Of a stretch of 64,000 bases of DNA, positions 43,418-52,600 are shown piece after piece; position 1 is the first letter of the stretch, and each line of letters starts with the position of its first letter. The stretch is from G963662985 sp963662985. GTDB lineage: Bacteria; Chloroflexota; Anaerolineae; Anaerolineales; UBA11579. The notes under the pieces are model-generated. The model was not told the DNA's origin. It did no database searches and was given only the letters and a program-made list of their open reading frames with translations. Position numbers and translations under genes: made by a program. The stretch is taken from positions 434,001-498,000 of the forward strand of contig OY760066.1 in the NCBI GenBank assembly GCA_963662985.1, in the 5' to 3' direction.

Positions 43418-43450
43418 AAAAAGGATATTGAATTTTCAATATCCTTTTTT
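43418..43450 (+). terminator. Rho-independent terminator after ptb-buk
   Basis: Near-perfect stem AAAAAGGATATTGA / TCAATATCCTTTTT with a T run. Also suited to stop the convergent gene at 43468. Confidence 0.87.
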
Positions 43451-43467
43451 GATTAAATTAATTATTT

Positions 43468-44616
43468 TTACTCTTCTTCAACTTTTGCCATTTCTAAAGA
43501 TTTGTGAGGTTTTTGAACTTCTTCATTTTTATTGAAGAATAAGATTAAACTTCCGAAGGTATATCCTGCAGAAATCACCCAGACCAAGAAGTTAACAATA
43601 GGGATGTAGGAGATGATGACAAAGATTGTGGCAGCTATTAGTAAAGAGAGGAATGGATTCATCTTGGGGAATGCAATTTTTGCAAGGGCTAAAGTAGCAA
43701 AACTTTTTGTGATGATAATCAGGAGTGCAAAAATGAGTCCAGCTACAATGCCTAGTGGGATGCCGACGATGGTGATGATGACTAATATAATTAATACGGG
43801 AGTGGCTGCTGCAAGCACGAGGCCTAAGAGAACAGGTTTAAAAGTATTTTGTTTAAGATTCTCAATGGATAGAGTGGTGGCTTTGGGGAAGATTAACATA
43901 ATCAGCAAACTGGTTACAAATAAAGTTGCTAAGTTTCGGATGAATTTTCCAATAAAGCGAGAGAAAGAGAACATGGGAGTTGTTGGCTCTTCAGTGGTGT
44001 AGTCGTATTCATAATTATTGTCGAGGAATGTTTTTGTATAGGTGATGTTTTGTTTGTCGACATGACCATCGTAGGTGATTTCGTTTTTGGAATGGATATT
44101 CAATGTGCCGGTGATGTTGGCAGATTCTTTAATCACTACATTATTTGCATATACTTCTGAGGTTCCTGAGATGTTCCCATCTATTGTGACGCTATAACCA
44201 TTGAGATACACATCATGTGCATTTCCTGAAAATGTAATCATTTGGCCAAAGGCATAAAGATTGTTGACATTGATCTCATTTAATCGAATGGATTGCCCTA
44301 CTACGGTGATGTTTCGGGATTCTATATTATTGAGTGAAACAAAGTTTCCACCAGCGCGAATGTTTTGACCTACGGAGCTTTCAACCGTGACCATGTTACC
44401 AGCAACCAAAAGATCTCCTGTGATATTATCCAAGATGTTGACGTAATTGCCGGCGGCATAAAGATCACCTTTTACGGGATAATTTACATCGATATTATTA
44501 CCGGTGAGGAATAAATCAGAAACACCGGGGTCGTCACCTTCTGCATAAACCAAGGGAACTACAGTTGTGATTAAAATTAACATCAGTACAAATGATGTAA
44601 TGAGCTTTTTTTTCAT
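43468..44616 (-). CDS. Bactofilin-like (polymer-forming) membrane protein
   Basis: 382 residues. A signal peptide (to VVPLVYAEG) is followed by repeated short strands typical of the bactofilin beta-helix: LYAAGNYVNI, LLVAGNMVTV, IRAGGNFVSL, VYLNGYSVTI, VYANNVVIKE. Three to five membrane segments occupy residues 225-365. Because of the signal peptide the helix should be outside the cytoplasm. A similar layout (extracytoplasmic beta-helix plus membrane part) is found in many Chloroflexota and Firmicutes. AAGGAGA precedes ATG. Confidence 0.8.
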   Translation of the reverse strand: MKKKLITSFVLMLILITTVVPLVYAEGDDPGVSDLFLTGNNIDVNYPVKGDLYAAGNYVNILDNITGDLLVAGNMVTVESSVGQNIRAGGNFVSLNNIESRNITVVGQSIRLNEINVNNLYAFGQMITFSGNAHDVYLNGYSVTIDGNISGTSEVYANNVVIKESANITGTLNIHSKNEITYDGHVDKQNITYTKTFLDNNYEYDYTTEEPTTPMFSFSRFIGKFIRNLATLFVTSLLIMLIFPKATTLSIENLKQNTFKPVLLGLVLAAATPVLIILVIITIVGIPLGIVAGLIFALLIIITKSFATLALAKIAFPKMNPFLSLLIAATIFVIISYIPIVNFLVWVISAGYTFGSLILFFNKNEEVQKPHKSLEMAKVEEE

Positions 44617-44733
44617 TTTTTCTCCTTCTAAAAGTTAATTATTTCCTCTATATAATAATACGAAAATAAAAGTTTTTGGTTGTTTATTAAATTGTAAACA
44701 AGAAATTCATTTGAAAAATTAAGAAATTGAAAA

Positions 44734-47610
44734 TTATTTTTGCTTTTGTTTTTGATAGATGGATTGATATTTTTGAAGATTATGGGTTATATCTTCTTCT
44801 GTGAGTGGTTTGCTAAAATAATGACCTTGGAATTCTGTGATGCCAATTTCTTTAAGTAGATTGTATTGATCTATCGATTCAATCCCTTCTACAATACATC
44901 TTTTATTGTTTATGGAAGCGATGTTGTGAATCATTTGAATGAGCATGTTGGAGGTGGGGTTATTAATGTTTTGAGTGAAATACATGTCAATTTTAATGAT
45001 GTCATAGGCGATTCGATCTAACATGGAGAGGGTGGAGAAGTTCATCCCAAAATCGTCAATGGCTATTTTAATGCCATACTCTTTGAGTTGGCTGATATTA
45101 TTTTTAATGCTGATATTTTCTTCGTAGAAAAGCGATTCAGTGATTTCGATAATTAATTTATCACCAGGAATGTTGTGCTGTTTTAATTCATTGATAATGT
45201 ATTCTGCTTCATCTTTAATACGTAAGGAGGCTACTGAAAGATTGTAAGAGACGGCAATTTCTTTATCAGTTAGTTTTGACCAATCCATAATTTGATGACA
45301 GAGTTTGTGGATCATAACTCGACTAATTTCAATCAATTGCCCGCTTTGTTCGATAATGTCAATAAATTCGCTAGGGCTAACCACGCCTTTTTCAGGGTGT
45401 TTCCAACGGAGAAGAGCTTCAAAAAAGACTAGATTTTCATTCTCAAAGTTGGTGATGGGATGGAAGACGAGGAAAAAATCATTGGAGAAATTTGAATATT
45501 GCACTTCTTTTGTGATCATTTGGGCATGAACACGTTTTTTATAAAGAGATTTATCAAAGGTGGCGATGCCATTTCGTTTGTTCTTTTTGGCTTCAAACAT
45601 AGCAATTTCTGAGAAACGGAATATTTCTGTTGGGTCGGTGGTGGAGTATGGATATTCTGCATAGCCAACTGAAATTGTGAATGGAATTTGTTCACCAAAA
45701 CAGGTGATTGGCATGAGATTGATCTTTTCTAAGTATTCTTCAAAATCTTCATGGACATGATTGTGCTTTTGTGATTTTAGATTAGAGAGAATTGCAAATT
45801 CATCTCCAGAGACATGGGCAATTAATTTGACATAGCGATCAGGGATCATTAATTTTAGTCGTTTGGAAAATTGAACGAGAAATTCGTCACCAAATTTATG
45901 TCCAAATGAGTCATTAATTCGGCGGAAATTGTCAATATTGATAAATACACAAAAAGTAAATTCATTTTCACCAATTTTTGTGAGCTGCTCTTTTAGATAG
46001 TTTGAATTATACAGACCAGTGAGGGGGTCATGAGTAATTTCATAATTAATTTTATCTTGTTGATCTAATTGTTCAGTGACATCTCTACCAACACTAATAC
46101 GTCGTAGAATCTCACCGTTTTCATACATCACATTGACATTCCATTCATACCAGCGATAGCCTTGATTAACAGTTTTTATGCGATTTGTGACAGTGAATGG
46201 CTTTGAATAGATAATATTATTTTTTACAGAATTTTCAATATCAGAAAAACTATCCAAATCATCAGGATGGACGTAATCTTTGTAATTTGCATTTTCTAAT
46301 TCTTCTGGTTTAATTCCTAAAATTTCTTTTGCTGGTTTATTTATATAGATAAATTTTGTGTTTTTATCAAATTCAACAATCGGACTGGAGCTATTTTCAA
46401 GGATATGATTGAGTTTCTGATTTCTTTCTTCAATGAGAAATTCATTCTTTTTTCTTTGATCAATATTTTTGATTAAGATATAGGCTGTGTCATCAAATTT
46501 AAAAACGCCGTGCATTTCTGAAAAGATTTGAAGGTTTACCCAATAAAACTCTTCTTGATAGGGCGATTTTAGCATTTTACAGTCAATATCAATTGATTGA
46601 ATTGTATTGTCTTGGATTTGATTTATTTTAGATAAAATCTCTTCAATAAAATCTTGATGAAAATTTGTCTTTATAAAAGTGTGGATGGTTGAACTTGGAT
46701 TGATATTAACTCTTGAGGTAAGAATGGGTTCAATTTTTTCAGTTTGAAAATTGATCTTTAATAGTTCAAAGTCTACACTATTAAATAACATTTTTAATTC
46801 TTGATTTTTCTCTTCAACTTCACTTTCTAATCTGATTTCTTTATTACTTGCGAGATTATTATAGATGGCATTGCTAAATGAAGCACTTAGGAGGTCCAAG
46901 GCAGTCATTTTTTCTTGTGAATATTTAAAAGTACTATTGTCAGATAAAACGACCACATAGTTGGCAATTTTATCATCAATCACGATAGGAAGGAAAAGAG
47001 CAGATTTTATTTTATGGGGGTATTTTGTGGGGAGGTTGGAGGAGATAAAAATATTGTTGATTTGAAAAGTGTGTTTGGATCTTGCTTTTTCATAGATGGG
47101 CACATTGGTTATAAAATGTAGCTCTTGAAGATATTCAATTAGATATTTATTTTTTTGAATGGTGGTTTTTTTTACGATAAATAATTCTTCGTCTAGGCTT
47201 ACATCGACAAAAATGGCTAATTCACCTTTTAGTATTTGATTTACTTGAGATAAAGATTTTTCAATCGCTTTGTCTAAAAAGTTGTTATTAAAAATCCTAT
47301 TAATTTCTAAGGCAACTTTTTCGATATTAAGGATTTTGTTGAGAGCATTGGCTTGCCTTTTTTGGATTACCAGATAGATTAGGAGGGCTAAAAATACAAT
47401 CGAAATTAGAATGTTAATTGTTTCAAAATAAGATAAAACTTCTAAAAAAAGTTGAGTTACAAAATTATCGATCATATTATTTTGAATTATCTCAGTAGGT
47501 GCTACCGTTTTATATACGGTATTTGCATATATGTGCTTTTGATTAGGCGTGATAAAGAAAAATAAAATCAGTAAAAGAATTATTTTGAGGGGATTCTTTG
47601 TGCTGTTCAT
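44734..47610 (-). CDS. GAF-PAS-GGDEF-EAL c-di-GMP protein, membrane-anchored
   Basis: 958 residues. An N-terminal membrane segment (10-20) and a second at about 62-82; GAF-like region 105-250; PAS at 400-515; GGDEF 520-690; EAL 705-945. The cyclase motif reads SGDEF (601-605), a variant that often still works; the phosphodiesterase motif is intact (FFEALLRWKHPEKG, EITES, IDDFGMNFSTL, EGIES), so degradation of c-di-GMP is the safer activity. AAAGGA precedes ATG. Together with the cyclase at 39004 it suggests c-di-GMP control in this region. Confidence 0.9.
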   Translation of the reverse strand: MNSTKNPLKIILLLILFFFITPNQKHIYANTVYKTVAPTEIIQNNMIDNFVTQLFLEVLSYFETINILISIVFLALLIYLVIQKRQANALNKILNIEKVALEINRIFNNNFLDKAIEKSLSQVNQILKGELAIFVDVSLDEELFIVKKTTIQKNKYLIEYLQELHFITNVPIYEKARSKHTFQINNIFISSNLPTKYPHKIKSALFLPIVIDDKIANYVVVLSDNSTFKYSQEKMTALDLLSASFSNAIYNNLASNKEIRLESEVEEKNQELKMLFNSVDFELLKINFQTEKIEPILTSRVNINPSSTIHTFIKTNFHQDFIEEILSKINQIQDNTIQSIDIDCKMLKSPYQEEFYWVNLQIFSEMHGVFKFDDTAYILIKNIDQRKKNEFLIEERNQKLNHILENSSSPIVEFDKNTKFIYINKPAKEILGIKPEELENANYKDYVHPDDLDSFSDIENSVKNNIIYSKPFTVTNRIKTVNQGYRWYEWNVNVMYENGEILRRISVGRDVTEQLDQQDKINYEITHDPLTGLYNSNYLKEQLTKIGENEFTFCVFINIDNFRRINDSFGHKFGDEFLVQFSKRLKLMIPDRYVKLIAHVSGDEFAILSNLKSQKHNHVHEDFEEYLEKINLMPITCFGEQIPFTISVGYAEYPYSTTDPTEIFRFSEIAMFEAKKNKRNGIATFDKSLYKKRVHAQMITKEVQYSNFSNDFFLVFHPITNFENENLVFFEALLRWKHPEKGVVSPSEFIDIIEQSGQLIEISRVMIHKLCHQIMDWSKLTDKEIAVSYNLSVASLRIKDEAEYIINELKQHNIPGDKLIIEITESLFYEENISIKNNISQLKEYGIKIAIDDFGMNFSTLSMLDRIAYDIIKIDMYFTQNINNPTSNMLIQMIHNIASINNKRCIVEGIESIDQYNLLKEIGITEFQGHYFSKPLTEEDITHNLQKYQSIYQKQKQK

Positions 47611-47842
47611 TAAATTCCTTTACCGTTTATTGGTAAGTAAATTAAATAAATAATCTGATTAAACCAAATATTTATTAACTATTATAACTTAATCTATCAA
47701 GCTAATGAGATGAAATAAACATTGCTAGATTAAAAATTTTAGTAAATCTTATATTATCCTCGATTATTCGTTACAATAGATTTAAGCAAAGTAATAAAAA
47801 AGAAGAAGAATAATAACAACGAAGAAAACAAAAGGATTCAAA

Positions 47843-48058
47843 ATGAGAAGAGTTTCAATAGAAGATTTTCGGAAAAACTTCGATGTGTATTTTCGCATGG
47901 CTGAGTTTGAAAATATAATATTAACTAATGAGGGGGAAGATTTTGTTGAGATATTGTTGTACCGCAAGAATGAAGTTGAGAAAGTAAAGATCACATCTTT
48001 GCATCCAAACGGAAGAATGGTTTTATTAAAATTACTAAGTAGTTTTCCAATAGATTAA
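47843..48058 (+). CDS. Small protein, Phd/YefM antitoxin-like, no toxin partner
   Basis: 71 residues. The N-terminus (RRVSIEDFRKNFDVYFRMAE) followed by IILTNEGEDFVEILL resembles the start and hairpin of Phd/YefM-type DNA-binding antitoxins. No toxin gene lies beside it. The similarity is short and could be chance. AAAAGGATT precedes ATG. Confidence 0.45.
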   Translation: MRRVSIEDFRKNFDVYFRMAEFENIILTNEGEDFVEILLYRKNEVEKVKITSLHPNGRMVLLKLLSSFPID

Positions 48059-48179
48059 AAATCATTGGATTTTGGGGAAAATGAATAAAAATTATCAAAA
48101 ATATGGACTTATAAGGTGAATTAACGAAATAAATTAATATTTTTTTACGTCTATTATTAAAAACATTGAGGTAAAAATA

Positions 48180-48560
48180 ATGAAAAGAATTTATTTATTT
48201 AGTTTATTAATCGTGATAGTTTTAATGGTTTCAGCTTGCTCTTCAACTCCATCTGCAACTTCCTCTGTACCGGCGGAACCTGTTGTGACGGCTGCTAATG
48301 GTGAAGTTAGTTTTTCACAAGATATTATGCCAGTATTACAAAAATTTGCAGCGCGTGCTCATGGTAATAATGGCGGTGTGAACTTGCAATCTTATGACAA
48401 TGTGATGAAAGTAGTTGTGCCGGGTTCTCCTGAAAAAAGTATGTTGTATATGTCTTTAACAGGAAATGGTATGCCTGTTATGCCACCTTCAGGAAAGTTG
48501 GATGACACAACTATTCAATTATTTTATGATTGGATCGCTCAAGGCGCTAAAAATAATTAG
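48180..48560 (+). CDS. Lipoprotein with cytochrome c-like (Planctomycete-type) domain; CxxCH lost in reading frame
   Basis: 126 residues. Lipoprotein signal with Cys at VLMVSACSS. The rest fits the small cytochrome c domain (DIMPVLQK, VVPGSPEKSMLYMSL, VMPPSGKLDD, LFYDWIAQGA), keeping the axial-Met MPP motif. Where CxxCH should be, the frame gives AARAH (residues 57-61). In the next frame the same bases (48347-48358) read TGC AGC GCG TGC, that is C-S-A-C, and CAT follows after one extra base. One base lost in the A-run before and one T gained before CAT would explain this. See findings. Ribosome site is weak (GAGGT). Confidence 0.75.
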   Translation: MKRIYLFSLLIVIVLMVSACSSTPSATSSVPAEPVVTAANGEVSFSQDIMPVLQKFAARAHGNNGGVNLQSYDNVMKVVVPGSPEKSMLYMSLTGNGMPVMPPSGKLDDTTIQLFYDWIAQGAKNN

Positions 48561-48574
48561 TAAAGGAAAAGGAA

Positions 48575-49108
48575 ATGTCTGCTAAAGAAAAAATATTAAA
48601 TTTGGATAATCCAAAATGGATCAAAAGTTTATTTGCAGATCCAAAATGGTCTTTCATCTGGTTGGCATTGAGAGTATACATTGGACTACAATGGCTTGAA
48701 GCTGGCTGGGCAAAGATAGGAAACTCGGCTTGGGTCGGTGAAAACGCTGGCACGGCAGTGAGTGGATTTTTGCATGGCGCTTTGAGCAAGGCAAGTGGTG
48801 AACACCCAGATGTGCAAGCTTGGTATGCTTGGTTTGTGGAAACAGTTGCTTTGCCTAATGCTAAGGTATTTTCTTATATGGTTTCAATAGGTGAATTTTT
48901 AGTGGGCATTGCATTGATCTTGGGAATTTTCACCGGTTTGGCTGCTTTTTTCGGTGCTTTTATGAATATGAATTATTTGTTGGCAGGGACCGTAAGCATA
49001 AATCCTATTTTGCTGATCGGAGCAATTTTGCTTTTGATTGCTTGGCGAGTAGCGGGATGGTATGGCTTAGACCGATGGATATTACCTAAACTAATTAGGA
49101 ATAAATAA
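48575..49108 (+). CDS. DoxX/DoxD-like small membrane protein
   Basis: 177 residues with four membrane segments; FIWLALRVYIGLQWLEAGWAKI, VSIGEFLVGIALILGIFTGLAAFFGAFMNMNYLLAG fit DoxX-family subunits linked to quinone or thiol oxidation. Starts 14 bases after the cytochrome-like lipoprotein, with AAAGGAAA upstream, so the two may act together in electron transfer. Confidence 0.82.
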   Translation: MSAKEKILNLDNPKWIKSLFADPKWSFIWLALRVYIGLQWLEAGWAKIGNSAWVGENAGTAVSGFLHGALSKASGEHPDVQAWYAWFVETVALPNAKVFSYMVSIGEFLVGIALILGIFTGLAAFFGAFMNMNYLLAGTVSINPILLIGAILLLIAWRVAGWYGLDRWILPKLIRNK

Positions 49109-49110
49109 CG

Positions 49111-49146
49111 AAAGAAAAGAGCTAGCATTGCTAGCTCTTTTCTTTT
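49111..49146 (+). terminator. Strong rho-independent terminator
   Basis: AAAGAAAAGAGCTAGCA pairs over 15 or more bases with TGCTAGCTCTTTTCTTT, followed by TTT. Confidence 0.9.
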
Positions 49147-49186
49147 AAAAAATAAAAAAGAGTATAATTTTTTTTGAGGTAATACT

Positions 49187-49999
49187 ATGAAAATTTCAAT
49201 CTTCTTTTTTTCAGGCACTGGGAATACGTTGTAGGTGACAGAACATGTGCAGGCATTCTTTATAGAAAATGATGTGAGTTGTGAAATCTATTCGATTGAA
49301 CAGGTCACGAAAGAAGACGTTGTGAGGATTTGTGAAGATTCAGACCGAATCGGATTTGCTTATCCTATCTATGGTTCTGACATTCCTGAGCCCATGAAAT
49401 TTTTCTTAGATGATTTACCAAGTCTTTCTAAAAAAATCTTTGTTTTTTGTACACAACTTGCTTTTTCGGGAGATGGGGCTTGGGTTTATAACAAGGAATT
49501 GGCAAACAAAGGGTTTGAGATTTCTCATTCAGCACACTTTATTATGCCCCATAATATCACTTTAACTCCCGTACTTTTTCCAATCACTGGAAAGAGAGTT
49601 CATGCACTTCTTTTAAAATTCTCTAAATATCGAGCTAAAAAATTTGTAAATGCGATCATCACCTCTAAACGATTTCATAACGGTAAACATGGCTATTATT
49701 TAGGAATGATTCAACGTGGCCCTTATCGTAAATATCTGCCAGTTTTGCAGACTTTGGTGGGAGTGGATGAATCATTGTGTATTTCTTGCGGATATTGTGC
49801 TCGAATTTGTCCGACAGAAAATATTGAGATGGAAGATTTTCCGAAGTTTTTGGGGAAATGTACAGAATGTATGCGATGTTATAATTTCTGTCCAGTATCG
49901 GCAATTACCTATTGGAAAATTCGCCCTAAACCAGGGCAAAAGAAATATATTGGTCCTGTTCTTAGTTATAGACCTGAAAAAATTATTCGGAAACAATAA
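49187..49999 (+). pseudogene. EFR1-family ferredoxin/flavodoxin-like protein interrupted by an in-frame TAG
   Basis: From ATG 49187 (GAGGT 6 bases upstream) the frame reads MKISIFFFSGTGNTL, the FMN-binding start of EFR1 flavodoxin-ferredoxins, then TAG at 49232-49234, then continues in the same frame to 49999. The rest is complete: GFAYPIYGSDIPEPMKFFL, two [4Fe-4S] clusters at CISCGYCARICP and CTECMRCYNFCP. A single base change (for example from TGG or TAC/TAT) explains the stop. A GTG at 49235 would start a protein without the FMN loop. Could be a pseudogene, a sequence error, or a readthrough. Confidence 0.8.
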
Positions 50000-50079
50000 T
50001 ATGATTAAAAAAGATTTCTTTTTTGCAGCTTTTATATTATACTAATAAGGTAGAATATATCTATAAAAGGAGATAAAGG

Positions 50080-50411
50080 ATGGAAGTGTTTTTTAAGAAT
50101 ATTGAAAAAGGAATTGTTTTTGATGCAAATGAATTGCTTAATTATGATTCTGGTAGTGTAGTAAGCAAGACTGTGGCGCAAAAAGGAAATGTAAGTGTGA
50201 CTTTTTTTGCCTTTGATGAAGGGGAAGGGTTGGATGCTCCACAGCACCTGGTGATGCAATGGTGGTTGTGACAGACGGAGAGGTTTTGGTTACAATTAAT
50301 GGAGAAGATTTTGTTGTCAGAAAAGGGGAAAGTATTGTGATGCCAGCTAATATTCCCCATGCTTTGAAGGCAAATCAGAAGTTTAAAATGATGTTGATTA
50401 TTATTAAATAA
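50080..50411 (+). pseudogene. Cupin-domain protein with one-base deletion
   Basis: The first frame (50080-50238) ends KGNVSVTFFAFDEGEGLDA; the expected next residues HTAPGDAMVVVTDGEVLVTI are found one base out of frame from 50241, continuing to GESIVMPANIPHALKA and TAA (50409-50411). At the joint GCT-C-C-ACA should read GCT-CAC-ACA, so the codon of the metal-binding His has lost one base. The rest is a normal 110-residue single cupin. AAAAGGAG precedes ATG, so expression signals are intact. Confidence 0.85.
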
Positions 50412-50441
50412 AAAAAAGACCTTTACTAAGGTCTTTTTTTA
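50411..50441. terminator. Bidirectional terminator
   Basis: AAAAAAAGACCTT / AAGGTCTTTTTTT with TACT loop, between the cupin and the convergent MFS gene. Confidence 0.88.
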
Positions 50442-50445
50442 TGTT

Positions 50446-51762
50446 TTATGCTATTTGATTTAGTTCGTTTTCTTCATTTATTTCGCCAAGTTTTTCTAAG
50501 GCTTCTAACTCTGCTTGTTCAGCTTTTTCAGCAACCACTGATGCAGGAGCGAATCGATCTTGATGACCATATTTCTTTTGAAGTAAAAGATAACCGATGA
50601 TTGCGAAGAAACAAACAAAAGCACCAATATACCAGAGTGAATAAGGGTTATAGTTATCTAAAATCACGCCTGCCACACTGGGGCCGATGGTTTGTGGAAT
50701 CATCCAGGCGAGCCCAAATGCTGCCATATAGCGACCACGCATGTCTTCTGAAGCGAAGTTGGCGGCAAGTGCTTGTTGGGTAGGCATGATAATCATTTCA
50801 CCAATGGTAATAATCATAATTGCTAAAGCAAATAGCCAAACAGCTCCCACAAACCCAAACATGCCAAAACCAATCAAATAGAAAACAGCACCTGAGGCCA
50901 TGAGTAGGAATGGTTTTTTAGATTTGATTCTTCGAGTGACCCAAAATTGGAAGATAATCACTGTGATAGCGCTCACAGCCATTAAGAATCCATACACACT
51001 TGGTGGGGTACCGTGAGTATCTCTTAAGAAAACAGAAAGACTGTTGTACATTTGTGTGTAGACTAGATTCATCAAAATACCTGCAATGATGAAAAACAAA
51101 AAACCAAAATCTTTTAATACTGTGAAATAGCCAGTGAAGGTTTTGAGAATGGACTCTGATTTTTGTTCTTCAGTGGATTCAGGTTTGGTTTCTGGAATGA
51201 GGAAGAAGAACAGGATGGCTACGAATGTGCTGACAGATGCGTCAATGATAAAGAGCAAGAAGAATGAATGATCTGCAATAAAGCCACCAATCATAGGGCC
51301 AATTAACCAAGCAATATTGGCAACTACTCTCAAGATACCAAACCCTTCAGTGCGTTGTTTTTCATTGAGCATATCTGCAATCATCGCTTGATGTGCTGGG
51401 AATGCCATATCTGAAAGTAGACCAATCAAGATGGCGAGAGGGTAGAGCAGATTGAAATCATTAACCAATCCCAAAGTGAGGGTGGAAAGAGCGCTAAACA
51501 CAAGCCCAAAAATAATCAATTTTTTGCGACCAAATTTATCAGTAAGCGCACCACCAATCATTCCTCCAACTAACCCAGAAACAGCAAAGATACCTAAGAT
51601 GACGCCTGCTTGAGTCATACCTACATTAAATTTTTGAGTTAAATAAAGAGAGAAGAAAGGAAATAGTAAGGTGCCGCCTACACGATCAATGAAGGACACA
51701 CCTACGACGACCCAGAATTTCTCAGGAAATTCCTTATAAATAGTATTCAATTTTTGTAACAT
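50446..51762 (-). CDS. MFS transporter, drug-efflux type
   Basis: 438 residues with about 12 membrane segments. The loop motif GGALTDKFGRKKLIIFG is the major facilitator signature after segment 2; GILRVVANIAWLIGPMIGG in segment 5 resembles the antiporter motif. A long Glu-rich cytoplasmic tail (VVAEKAEQAELEALEKLGEINEE) is unusual. Substrate unknown; a proton-coupled exporter is likely. Confidence 0.9.
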   Translation of the reverse strand: MLQKLNTIYKEFPEKFWVVVGVSFIDRVGGTLLFPFFSLYLTQKFNVGMTQAGVILGIFAVSGLVGGMIGGALTDKFGRKKLIIFGLVFSALSTLTLGLVNDFNLLYPLAILIGLLSDMAFPAHQAMIADMLNEKQRTEGFGILRVVANIAWLIGPMIGGFIADHSFFLLFIIDASVSTFVAILFFFLIPETKPESTEEQKSESILKTFTGYFTVLKDFGFLFFIIAGILMNLVYTQMYNSLSVFLRDTHGTPPSVYGFLMAVSAITVIIFQFWVTRRIKSKKPFLLMASGAVFYLIGFGMFGFVGAVWLFALAIMIITIGEMIIMPTQQALAANFASEDMRGRYMAAFGLAWMIPQTIGPSVAGVILDNYNPYSLWYIGAFVCFFAIIGYLLLQKKYGHQDRFAPASVVAEKAEQAELEALEKLGEINEENELNQIA

Positions 51763-51974
51763 TTTTTACCCTTTTTTATATTCATTTTATATGAGGTAGC
51801 AAATACTAGCATAAAGTTAATCAACTGTCAAACTTTGCTTTATTTTACACCATACAATTATTAACCCTGAAGTTGATAAAAAGTGTCAAGTTTGCTGGAT
51901 AAATTATAGCTTTTAAATGACTCTTTTCATGCGTTTTCTTTTTAAGTATAATAATTTTGATCGTTGGAGGGATT

Positions 51975-52556
51975 TTGGAAGACACTACTAACAAACAATC
52001 ATTGAACCGTATATGGATCTTAGTATATGGAATTTTAACCGGATTAATCTTTTCAGGAGTGATCGTGTTTTTTATTTCTCCTAAAAAGGCTTATGAGATC
52101 AGATTATTAGATGCTGCTACACCGGCGCCTTTTTTTGTGGAAGTGGATGGCGCTGTAAATAATCCTGGCGTTTTTTTTGTGGAACAGAATTTACGTATCA
52201 ATGATCTGATTGAAATGGCAGGCGGCTTTCGGGAAGATGCTGATGAGATGCAATTAAATTTAGCTATGCCAATATATGATGGAATGCAAATTATGGTGCC
52301 TTCAAATAAGACTATGCGAAGTGATGAGGAGTCTGAAAATACACAAATGAATAATTTTACTGATTTTGTGAATATCAATTTTGCTGATCTTGAAGAGCTG
52401 TGTACTTTGCCATCGATAGGAGAAAGTAAAGCGCAAGCAATCCTTGATTATCGTGAAGAACACGGTTATTTTGACTCTATTGAACAAATTATGGAAGTCC
52501 CAGGGATTGGAGAGGGCATCTTTTCTGAAATAGAAAATTTAATCACAATTTATTGA
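51975..52556 (+). CDS. ComEA-like protein (SLBB plus helix-hairpin-helix), membrane anchored
   Basis: 193 residues from TTG 51975, which has GGAGGG just upstream (51966-51971); an upstream TTG at 51957 has none. One membrane segment near residues 14-37; SLBB-type domain (VEVDGAVNNPGVFF, INDLIEMAGGF) at 52-105; two helix-hairpin-helix motifs at the end (LPSIGESKAQAILDYREEHG and VPGIGEGIFSEIENLI). This is the layout of the DNA receptor ComEA. No ComEC or pilus gene is in the window. Confidence 0.88.
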   Translation: MEDTTNKQSLNRIWILVYGILTGLIFSGVIVFFISPKKAYEIRLLDAATPAPFFVEVDGAVNNPGVFFVEQNLRINDLIEMAGGFREDADEMQLNLAMPIYDGMQIMVPSNKTMRSDEESENTQMNNFTDFVNINFADLEELCTLPSIGESKAQAILDYREEHGYFDSIEQIMEVPGIGEGIFSEIENLITIY

Positions 52557-52600
52557 TGGTTCGGTCGGCAAATGGGGGAGTGCTTTGATATAATGTTTTT

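Noticed and set aside
47611..47842. Riboswitch or small RNA in the 232-base AT-rich gap
   Set aside because: No conserved c-di-GMP or other riboswitch core and no strong stem; only AT-rich promoter-like sequence and a short TTACC/GGTAA dyad.
48180..48560. Heme-free cytochrome fold as a natural new function
   Set aside because: Not rejected fully, but the CSACH motif in the neighbouring frame makes two indels or sequence errors more likely than an evolved AARAH site.
49187..49999. TAG as a pyrrolysine or selenocysteine-like recoding site
   Set aside because: No recoding element or pyl gene is seen and the position is not a catalytic residue in this family; a point mutation is simpler.
50080..50271. 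Independent small protein of 63 residues
   Set aside because: It is the front half of a cupin; the other half continues in the next frame.
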